Shown here: positions 48,453 to 57,860 of the stretch, piece by piece
Layout of the letters: the number at the start of each line of letters is the position of its first letter
How positions within the stretch are numbered: position 1 is the first letter of the stretch
Assembly: GCF_950023065.1 (NCBI RefSeq)
Contig: NC_088680.1
Location: forward strand, 16,294,559-16,358,558
From: Planococcus citri
Lineage: Eukaryota; Arthropoda; Insecta; Hemiptera; Pseudococcidae
Length of the DNA stretch: 64,000 bases
Reading direction: 5' to 3'
The notes under the pieces: model-generated
Databases searched by the model: none
What the model saw: only the letters and a program-made list of their open reading frames with translations
Told to the model about the DNA's origin: nothing
Made by a program: the position numbers and the translations under genes

Positions 48453-51387
48453 TTTTGATGTTGTTCTATCATGTATTTCAGCTGTTACCAATTTGAAGGG
48501 GAAAAATCCGTGTGAATGAACATTTCCACGCCAGGTTGTTGAAATATGTATTTAGTTGAAAGAACCTGCAACACACAAAGAGAAAAACAACTTTAAATAA
48601 AAATGCATGCAAATCATATAAATAAACTCGAAAGCTATGTTAAAGGGGAAGGGGGAAGGGAGAGTTAAGATTGTTCTAATTTTTACTCACCTTAGCTGAA
48701 TGGTGGAAGCTGCGACCTGCAATTAAAAAAATACGAGGTAAGTATAATATTAAAAAAAATAGACTTAAGTAATAAATAGAATGATAAAAATCTGCTTTAA
48801 ATTGAAATTTTAACATAAAGAACAAAACAAAAAGATAAACTGAAGAGTTGAGATTGTTTTACTTTTTACTCACCTCAGCCAAATAATTGACAAACTTCTT
48901 TCATGGTGGAAGCTGTGACCTGCAATCAAAAAAATTCAAGGTAAGTTGTGAATTCAATAAATTAAAAAAATTAAAAAACAGACATGAGTGAAAAATAATT
49001 GAATTTATAAAAATGTGATTTACCAGTAAATTGAAATTTTAACATGAATAAAACAAAAAGACTGCTTACTTCAATCAAAGAGAATATCCCAAACTTGTGT
49101 ACAATTCGATGGTCTTCTGTAGGATCATCTCTTCCATTCCTTTCAGCATGACCTGAAATTCACATAAAAAAATGAAAGTAAAAACGGAAACGTGAACAGT
49201 TCACCAAATTGATATTGAAAAAATATATTTTAATACTCACTCTCATCAAAAAATTTACTGATGAAAGCTGAAGAGCAACAAGTTAATTTCACAATGGGTC
49301 TGGCTGCTACAAATTCGCTACAGCTGAATGATATGTGGAAAGCAAATGTGTTAAATAAGTTGCCTAACCAGTTTGCCGTAAATACACATCCATTTCAGAT
49401 GGGAATTGAGGAAAGGGAGAGTGAAGTTATATACAAATGAATAATGGATGGTATTCTGATGGGGGGGGGGAAGGGGATGAATACAGGAATAATGGACAGT
49501 AGTTTATTTTCTGAAGTTTAGAAATAAAAGTTTAAAGTGAAATGAAATAATGACTGAAAAATTGAATGGAAAAAACTGCAAAACATAAACAAAAACTTGC
49601 AACGGTGATAAAAAAGCCAAGTGAAAATTGAGCTGAAAAATTTGCAGAAAAAATAAGCTGCAAAATTTCAAAAAAGAAACATACAAAACAAATAAGAAAT
49701 TTTTTGGAAAAATTGCAAAATCAGCTCAATAAATGAAAAATTAAATGGAAAAAATCTGAACAATTTGCAGAAAAAACAAGCTGTAAAATTTCAAAAAAGA
49801 AACATACAAAATTTAAAAAAATTTTTTTTGAAAAAATTACAAAATCATTGAAAAAAAACTGAAAAACTTCATACAATAAAAAAAAGTTTCAAGAGAAAAA
49901 AAAGACTAAAAAATTTAGGAAAACAAAAAACCTGATGAAAAATTCGACAAAATAATTGCAAACATTAAAACAAAAAAAAAACACAAAAACTTCAAACAAT
50001 CTGCACGAAAAATCAAAAATGGAAACTATGGATAGTTTCTAAACTGAAAATAAAAAATTTTGGAAGTGAATACTTAATAATTAATGGAAAAGTTTCCAAA
50101 CAGAACAGTTCGGCAAAAATTGTTTAAACAAAAAAAAATTATTTTGTTTGAAATATTAATGATAAATCAAGGTATTTTTCAAAAAAAAGGCATTAAAAAA
50201 TCTGAGAAAAAACCAGGAGAAAGCAAAATATAAATAAAATGAGGAAAATTTGAATAGAAAATATGTTTTTTTTTCTATTTCAATGAACAATGAATTGCTA
50301 AACACCAAACCAAAATTTTAAAAAAAGAGATCAAAATGGTAAAAAAAACTTATAAAAACTATAAAATGTGGAAATCAACCACTAACGTAGGGAAAATAGT
50401 AAAAAAATTAAGCCAAAAACAGTAAAAACTGTCACAATGTCACGAAAACCTGATCTCAAATATGCAATTATATTGTCCGAGAACCAAATAAATAAATTCA
50501 TGAATCGATGCGAAAAACAATAAAAAATTCACCAAAAATATAAGAAAAAGATCGAACCAATTTTCAAATTAAAAAAAAATTGTAAAAAAATATGAGAAAA
50601 TTCTATATGAAAAAAAAATACACAAAAGGGAAGCGGTAGCCTAAAACACGTGCATAAAAACATTCATAACGTCACAAAAATATGAGAAAATTCTATATAC
50701 ATGAAAAAAAAATTGTCCCAGGACCGAATGAGTTGAGAAAAACAATAAGCCATTCATCAAAAATCACCAAAAATAAAAGAGGAAGATTAATGTGGAAATC
50801 ATTTTTTAAAAAAAGAAGCAACATGGAAAACTATAGAAACATTACGAAAAACTGGTTTCAAAACTTCCATTTGCAAAGTAAAACAAAAAAATCTGCGAAA
50901 AAACAAAAACCTAAACTCACAAATGAGCATCGGAAAAAATCAGCAAAAAACTGTACTTTTATAAAACTTAGTTTAGAAACAAAACACTGAAAATAAAAAT
51001 ATAAAATAAGATTCTAGGAAAATTGGTTTGAAAGCCATGAAAGTAAGTATACCCACAAATTACTTATGCATGTATGTACATCAAAAACAATATTCATAAA
51101 CCTGAATTATACTACCTTCGTTTGAAACAAAAGTACCAAAAAGTGTGAAAGAAAAAAATGAAAAATGAAATACAATTGAAAAAAATACATAGAAGCCTTT
51201 CCCTTCCGCCACCCAATCCTAAAAATTCAGACTTTCACAAATTTGAGTCGAGGTCATCGCCACTTGAGCTCCTTTATAAAGTAAATCGAGCCGAAAATAA
51301 ATTGAATCTTAAAAATCATGCTTTAAAAAATTATAGCAAATATAGTACGATACTAAATACAGTAAAATTTCACTCACCAAACTTCAT
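48453..51387 (-). CDS. Candidate small multi-exon gene with duplicated alternative 3' exons
   Basis: Not recognised. On the minus strand, exons with good splice sites can be drawn: A ending at 51378 (donor GTGAGTG), B 49306-49241, C 49152-49070, D 48919-48874, E 48716-48691, F 48565-48453. From ATG 51387, A+B+C stay open (MKFAARPIVKL... then a charged segment with HAERNGRDDPTED), 53 residues. Adding D gives a stop and 67 residues; skipping D and using E+F gives 90. D and E start with nearly the same words (GTCACAGCTTCCACCAT and GTCGCAGCTTCCACCAT), so they are tandem duplicates that look mutually exclusive. F ends in a further donor, GTAAGTAC. Against coding: an upstream ATG at 51406 opens a different, short frame, and no homologue is known to me. 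The splice chain is better supported than the protein. Confidence 0.3.
48580..49250. repeat. Tandem duplication carrying the D and E exons
   Basis: Two units of about 190-200 bp share a 'ttttactcacct(t/c)agc' border, a 'ggtggaagctg(c/t)gacctgcaat' core, 'aaaaaaat(a/t)c.aggtaagt' and 'aaattgaaattttaacat' in the same order (near 48,680-48,820 and 48,860-49,050). A third, weaker copy extends to about 49,200. The duplication includes the candidate splice sites. Confidence 0.6.
49310..51370. other. A-rich DNA, candidate intron of the minus-strand unit
   Basis: The plus strand is strongly A-rich (T-rich on the minus strand), as in the sense strand of introns of the known genes here. It is mostly low-complexity 'gaaaaa' and 'caaaaatt' sequence. 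Plus-strand frames near 50,682-50,990 and 51,158-51,466 are Lys/Asn-rich chance products. No other exon is convincing. Confidence 0.45.
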
Positions 51388-51720
51388 CGCATTGCTCCCT
51401 CTCCATTTACAGAAAACATCAAACACAACTACTCCTAACTGCACGTCAACAAAATCAAAACACTAAAAAACCGAAAACGAAATTCTCAAAACGACCTACC
51501 TCGACGACAGGCAGCGCACAACTGAAAGGAAACAGTGAACAAATAAAAGAAGGAGGGTTGATATCAAAATATGTACCATCCCCTTCCTTAGTACATATTT
51601 CTTTTCAGTATTGTCGCCATTTTGAAATTTTATTCATCTGCATCAGCAGGTGGCATGGCAGGTCCAGGTGCAACTCATAAAAATAGGAGTGGTAGACCTC
51701 ACGTGGTGAATCTGTCACCA
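51320..51720. repeat. Left copy of a direct duplication flanking a minisatellite
   Basis: Shares with 52,935-53,440, in the same order: 'tttcact(c/t)accaaacttca', 'actaaaaaaccgaaaacgaaa', 'aaacgacctacct(c/g)ga', 'gacaggcag', 'aacaaataaaag(a)aggaggg', 'gcaggtgg' and 'tggtagacctca'. The two copies have diverged by small changes. Exon A of the candidate minus-strand unit lies in this copy, and the other copy has a matching TTTG|GTAAGT donor at 52966. Confidence 0.7.
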
Positions 51721-52620
51721 GAAGTCACCAGGTATAATCGTGATTTTTTCTTCATAAAAACACCGGGAAAAAAGTCAAAAACTCGCATGATGACTTCTGG
51801 TGACACCAGAATTCACCAAGAAGTCATCAGATATTCAAAAAAATTTCCAAAGGCTCTGCGGATATCTTCGAGAGTTTTTCATCATAAATCCACCCATTAA
51901 AAAGACAATAAACCCACTTGGTGACTTATGGTGAATCTGTCACCAGAATTCACCAAGGAGTGACTAGAAATTCAAAAAAAATTTCAAAGGCTCTAAAGAC
52001 ATCCTTGTGATTTTTTTCATCATAAAAACACCTTCAAAAAAAGTCAAAAACTCACTTGGTGAATCTTTCACCAGAATTCACCAAGGACTCGCCAGACATT
52101 CTAAAAAATTTTCAAATGCTCTAAGGACATCCTCGTGACTTTTTCATTGTAAAGACACCTAAAAAAAAGTCAAATCTCACTTGGTGACTAGTGGTGAATC
52201 TGTCACCAGAAGTCACCAGAATTCACCAAGGAGTCACCAGACATTCAAACAAATTTTCAAAGGTTCTCAGGTCATCCTCGTGATTTATTCTTCATAAAAA
52301 CACCTTTGAAAAAAGTCAAAAACTCACTTGGTGAATCTTTCACCAGAGGTCACCAGAATTCACCATGGACTCGCCAGACATTCTAAAAAAATTTCAAAGG
52401 CTCTAAGGACATCCTCGTGACTTTTTCATTGTAAGGACACCTAAAAAAGTCAAATCTCACTTGGTGACTAGTGGTGAATTTGTCACCAGAAGTCACCAAG
52501 GAGTCACCAGACATTCAAAAAAAATTTCATAGCCTCTAATAACCTCCTCGTGATTTTTCCACCATAAAAAAACACCAGGTACTTATTCAAAAAAAAATTC
52601 AAAGGCTCACAAATTCACCC
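51690..52620. repeat. Minisatellite of about 140 bp units rich in TCACCAG
   Basis: About six to seven units contain 'cttggtgaatctgtcaccag', 'attcaccaagga', 'tcgccagacatt' or 'gtcaccagacatt', 'tttcaaaggctctaaggacatcctcgtgac' in parts, and 'cataaaaacacc'. The 'atcctcgtga' word falls near 52,000, 52,130, 52,275, 52,420 and 52,545. Within units the short TCACCAG/TTCACCAA words are themselves repeated. The 92-codon plus-strand frame over 51,622-51,900 is repeat-derived. Confidence 0.8.
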
Positions 52621-52934
52621 ATAAAAAGACAATAAACCCTCTTGAAGAAGTTTTTTCAAAATTGTGATTTTTTTAATGAAGAAAGAATCAGAAACTGTTC
52701 AATGTTTTTTATTACCATTTATTAAAAATTGACCTTTTTTCTCAAAATAGTCATTTTTTCAAAAGTTGTCATTTGTTAATAACACATTCTCCCTTCTCCC
52801 AAAAAATAACAATTTTTGAGAGAAAGTCTTTTTAGAAAAAATGACATGACCTGTCACTTTTGGAATAAAAGTTAGGCTGAAATTTGAACCCTTTGAAATT
52901 TTGCTAAAAAAAAGTATGTACTAATTAGGTACTG

Positions 52935-53440
52935 CTACTGACTAAATACTGAAAAATTTCACTTACCAAACTTCACTCCATCGCGTCATCATTTGCAAAA
53001 AACGTCCACCTCAGCAATATCAATTAATTGATTATTGCGTTAATCGACACTTCGAATTTATAATTAGATAAAATTAAAATTAATAACACTAAAAAACCGA
53101 AAACGAAATACTCAACGCGATTGACAAAACGACCTACCTGGATAACAGGCAGCTAACAACTAAACCGGGTAAACTAGACCAGAAACCGCGTCACCACAGA
53201 ATTAAACGACCTGCCTCGACGACAGGCAGTGAACAACTGACGGAGTAAACAAATAAAAGGAGGAGGGATATCTAAACACAACCTCTTCCATTGTAGGTAT
53301 TTCTTTACACCATTGTTGCCATTTGTGAAATTTTAAAATTTCCTCTATCAGTGTCGGCAGGTGGTGTGACAGGTAGAACTAAAGCTCTTTAGGTAGAACC
53401 ATAACAATAAGAAATAAGAATGGTAGACCTCATGTGGAGC
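52935..53440. repeat. Right copy of the direct duplication flanking the minisatellite
   Basis: Diverged copy of 51,320-51,720 (shared landmarks listed there). It includes a 'gacctgcctcgacgacaggcag' segment with inner dyad symmetry (gcctcgacgacaggc). The copies bracket the minisatellite, as if one segment had been duplicated with the array between. Confidence 0.7.
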
Positions 53441-54950
53441 CTATTGTTGGTTATTTTCAAGAATGTAAAATTTTTATAGCTCTATCACCTTAGCCCCTTC
53501 AATTTCTATGCTCTACAAGCCAATTCACACCCGTGCATTTCGGGTTGCCATACTGACAGGCGAATTCCACACCAATTAACAGAACACATCGTACATTACC
53601 CAATAAAAATCACAACTCGCAGATGATTTTGAAAAATTACTATAATTGAAACAATACAGCACAGATATTTTGACTGTAATACTATATAGGCAAAGACATA
53701 TATAAATATCCATTGTAAAAACGTACAAAGTTAAAATTAAAATTACCAATAACAACATCAAAGAGAGAAAAAAAATACATAAAACATATTAATAATGCAA
53801 TGATAAATATTACACGAGAGAAAAAAAAAATAATAATAAGAAAAAACAGACTAACGTAGGAAACTAGAGGAGAAAAAAAAGAGTAAAAGACACACACACA
53901 CAAACATAATAAAGCTTTCGAGATACATATTTTTTCATCATTTTACACACGTACAAAATTATTTACACGAATCCCTGATATTTTAATAAGAACATGAAAA
54001 TGAAAAAAAAAATAATTAATAAAAATAAAAAGAAAGTAAATTAAAAACAAATTATACACAGCTTTCGTATTATCAAAAAAGCCCCTCCATCTTTACTTAA
54101 CGACGAGAACAACACAAGCACTGCTCCTTCACTTCATCCGCGTATCGTTTCAAATTAACACATTGCCAGGTTCTTAACCACCAAATTCCAACGCCTCACC
54201 AAACCAATCGTAAAATAGTACATATTTTGCTCTTCTAGTACATACATAAATAATTAATATTCGTAAATTTAAACGTAATAATATTTCCGAGTCGGATTCC
54301 GGATACGAGAGAGACTGAACGGTAGGTAATTAATACTCTATATCCGGACGCCGAATCGTAGATTAAAAATATAATATTTATACGTAGGTATTATTAAAGA
54401 GGATTTTTTTTATAAATTTTAAAATTTTGTAAATGCTACACAAATGCTAATACGATCATATTACGATAATAGGTATTATTAGATTTCATTTTCTATACAT
54501 TTTTTTAAAAATTATTATTCGCGCGTTAATCAAATACATATGAAAATCAATGTGTTTTAAAAATACAAAAAAAATGCCCAATACGTAGCCTACTTAGGTC
54601 TAGGTACTTTTTAATTGGTTTCTTAACACTCGATTACACAGGTTTTTTTTTGTTGCCAATTTTTACTCCTTTTTTTTATAGGAGAAGATTTACTTAGTAC
54701 TTAGCTTGATACTTATTTTTTTTTGTTCAAATGGTCCATCGCGATCGTTTGTTTTAGGATTAAATCACGTAGTTTTATAGCCCGAGATTAATGATTAACG
54801 ATGGTGGATATTTTTAAAATTATATTCCACCTCGTTGAGCTTTGATCTTGGGCTTGAGTGGAGATAAAACTAAACATTGAAGCGCCTTCATCGTCGAAAA
54901 AATGGGGGGGGGGGGTGGGAGGGAGAAATTTTTGAATCTCAATTTACAAT
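53441..54950. other. Non-coding DNA, possibly distal slit 3' region
   Basis: AT-rich, A-biased on the plus strand, with a more balanced patch near 54,070-54,360. No exon or RNA gene is recognised. Being downstream of slit on the minus strand, it could be part of a long slit 3' UTR, but I see no clear minus-strand poly(A) signal to fix the end. A G homopolymer lies near 54,904-54,914. Confidence 0.4.
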
Positions 54951-56830
54951 AACGTGTCTAGAAAAAAAATGAGAAATGCCAATTTTTGAAAACAATTTTT
55001 TTTTAATGTCAACTTTTGAAAGATAAGTCAACTTTTAAAAGTGCTGACCTTAATTTTTGAAAAAAAGTCACTTAAAAAATCAAATTTAGAAAATTGCCCA
55101 ATTTCTATTTTTTTTAAATTCCAATTTTTGAGATACATGCTAATTTTTAAAAAAACTGCCAATTTTCGGAAAAAATGTAAATTTTTGGAAAAAAGGTTGA
55201 TTTTTGGAAAAAAGGTTGATTTTTGAAAAAACTACTGATTTTTTTGAAAAAAATTCCAATTTTTGGAAAAATTGCCAAGTTTTAGAAACAATGCCAAATT
55301 TTGAAAAAAAATGCCAATTTCCGAAAAAATGCCAACTTTTGAAAAAAATGTCAATTGTTGAAGATCCTTTTTTTTTTAAAAAAATGCCAAGTTTTGGAAT
55401 ACATGCTAATTTTTGGAAAAAAATGTTGATTTTGAAAAAAACTGCCAATTTTTTGAGGGAAAATGTCAATTTTTGGCAAACAGTTGATTTTTGGAAAAAA
55501 CTGCCAATTTTTGGAAAAAAATTTCAATTTTTGAAAAAAATGCCAAGTTTTGGAAAAAATGCCAAGTTTTGGAAACGATGCAAAATTTTGGAACGAATTC
55601 CTATTTCTGAAAAAAATGCCAACTTTTGAATAAAAAATGTTAATTTTTGAAAAAAAATGCCAATTTTTGGAAAGAAATATCAATTTTTGGAAGAAATGCC
55701 AATTTTTAAGAAAAGTGTCAAGTTTTGAAAACAATGTCAAATTTTGAAAAAAACTTCAACTTCTAAAAGAAATGACAATTTTTGAAAAAAACGCTAACTT
55801 TTGAAAAAAAACTGTCTGGTTTTGGAAACAATAGGTACCAAATTTTAGAGAAGATACCAATTTTTTAAAATGCCAATTTTTGTAAAAAAAGTTGTTTTTT
55901 AAAAAACTGCCAATTTTTGGAAAAAACGGCCAATTTTGGGGAAAAGTTTCAATTTTTGGGAAAAATGCCAAGTTTTGAAGAAGAATGCCAATTTTTGGAA
56001 AAAAAATGTCAATTTCCGGGAAAAATTTCAATTTTTGGAAAAAATGCACGGTTTTGGAAACGACACCAAATTTTGGAGAAGATACCAATTTTTTAAAATG
56101 CCAATTTTTGAAGAAAAATGTCAATTTTTGAAAAATATACCAATTTTATAAAATGACAATTTTTGGAAAAAATGTCAATGCCCAGTTTTGGAAAAATGCC
56201 AATTTTTGGAGAAAATTTTCATTTGGAAAAAATGACAAGTTTTAGAAACAATGCCTGGGAAAAATATTCTAATTTCCGAAAAAATGGCAGCTTTTGAAAA
56301 AAATGTCATTTTTGGAGAAGATACCTTAAAAAAAAAAAAAAAAAAAAAAACAATTTTTGGAATACATGCTAAATGTTGATTTAAAAAAGAACTGTCAATT
56401 TTTTGGGGAAGAATGTCAATTTTTAGAAAAATTGCAAATTTTTGGAAAAATTGCCAATTTTTAGATAAAAATTTCAATTTTTAAGAAAATAGCCAAGTTT
56501 TGAAAACAAATGACAATGCAAAATTTTGGAAAAAATTCCATTTTTTGGGAAGAAATGTGAATTTTTGAAAGAAATGTTAATTTCTGGGAAAAACTGCCAA
56601 TTTTTGGAAAAAAATTTCAACTTTTGAAAAAACTACCAATTTTTGGAAAAAATACAAATTTTTGAAAAAGTTAGGTAAAAATGCAAATTTGTGGAAAAAT
56701 TGCATCTTTGGGTTCAAAACAATGTACATTTTTAGAAAATTACCTAATCTCTGCAATAATGTGACTTTTTTTTTAACATCACAATTTTTGAAAAATGACA
56801 ATAATTGACCTTCTTCCAAAAAACGACGCG
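54950..56830. repeat. Short-period tandem repeat ('aaaaatgccaatttttgg')
   Basis: Nearly 1.9 kb are made of diverged units of about 25-35 bp, each with 'aaaaaa(t/c)tgcca(a/g)ttttt(g)ga'. Every unit carries an inner dyad (ccaattttTGG-like). Long Phe/Lys-rich open frames on both strands (up to about 140 codons) are direct products of the repeat and are not genes. Confidence 0.8.
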
Positions 56831-57860
56831 TTCAAAAAAAAATGCCAATATTTGGCAAAATGCCTGTTTCTTGAAGAAAACACGTATTCAATATTTTCAA
56901 TATTATACACCCACTCACTCAAATAAATCAGAAAAAAGTGAAAAGTGTGTGGTCTACGAGGGGGGGGGGGGGGGTACAATATCGACGCTACAACGACCAG
57001 TTTTCTCTCCATCGTATACACAAAATATAAATGTACTCGTAATTGCACCTGCTTCATTGAAGGAAAATATCATTCGTGAGGTAGTACGAAAAAAAAACAT
57101 CTAAGCAAAAGGATCCAACAATAAAAAAATTGTAGGTAATTTAAAAAACACCAAAACTCCGAACCAAACTACATACTTGTTTTTTTCGCTCCCTCCTCCC
57201 CTCTACAATCATCAATACAGTGAGAATTTCGAATCAGTCAAATATCAAGTTAATAATTATGAAAATCCGCGAAATAAATGCAATAAAAAAGGGTCTGCGA
57301 TGTAGCCCCCGGTCATGCGGGTTGGTTTCCAGATCTTAGTTATAAAAATGATACTGGGGGATAGGGGTGCGCCCCAAAGTATCCCCCGGTTTATATTATC
57401 TTTCTAGCATCACGGATCCTTTCACTTATACGTACAAGATAGGTAAGTAAGTATAGAGATTGACGATGGGAAGATAGACCGAGTATGAGAGAGTGAAAAA
57501 AAGGTACAAGTAGGTAAGGTAGAGACAGGTAAAACTCTATATAGTTTTACGAGTAGGTACAGAGAGAGGTACGTACATTACACACACATTATATTATGTA
57601 AGTATCACTTAGATGGGTAACAGGTGAATGAAGCAGGTCCAAAACGACCATAAGACCAAGATTAAAATATGTATCAACAACGAGAAGCGTAGGTAATAGA
57701 TGAAGAATTGATTTGAGAAGAAGCTATCGTGGTCGGCTCTGTGATAGCCATTGGTATGAGTGACGTTGACCGGCGGCAGAGCTACAACCTTGATTGGTGG
57801 CATAGCTACGACGTTGATAGGCTGCGGCAGAGCTACTGTCATTATGGAGGGGCTTATTAG
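56831..57860 (-). other. Slit 3' UTR and downstream flank
   Basis: Follows the slit stop codon on the minus strand. It holds an imperfect short tandem repeat at 57,755-57,840 ('gcagagctac' and 'gatagg/gattgg' words), a tight GC-rich hairpin at 57351-57390, AG(G)TA-rich sequence at 57,430-57,600 and a G homopolymer near 56,960-56,975. A 77-codon minus frame at 57,609-57,842 reads the short repeat and is not convincing as a gene. Confidence 0.5.
57351..57390. promoter_or_regulatory. Stable GC-rich hairpin in the slit 3' region
   Basis: ACTGGGGGATA at 57353-57363 pairs with TATCCCCCGGT at 57380-57390 (one G-U), and an inner GGGGTGCGCCCC forms a second stem in the loop. It lies about 470 bp after the slit stop, in otherwise AT-rich DNA. 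It could be an RNA structure in the slit 3' UTR or the remnant of a small repeat; function is unknown. Confidence 0.4.

Noticed and set aside
51622..51900. 92-codon plus-strand frame
   Set aside because: Overlaps the duplicated flank and the TCACCAG minisatellite; opposite in sense to the local splice signals.
55140..56477. Several 100-140-codon Phe/Lys-rich frames on both strands
   Set aside because: Direct translations of the 'aaaaatgccaatttttgg' repeat.
57609..57842. 77-codon minus-strand frame with a repeated ALPP/VVAMPP-like peptide
   Set aside because: Lies wholly in the slit 3' UTR and follows a short imperfect DNA repeat; no start context or homology.
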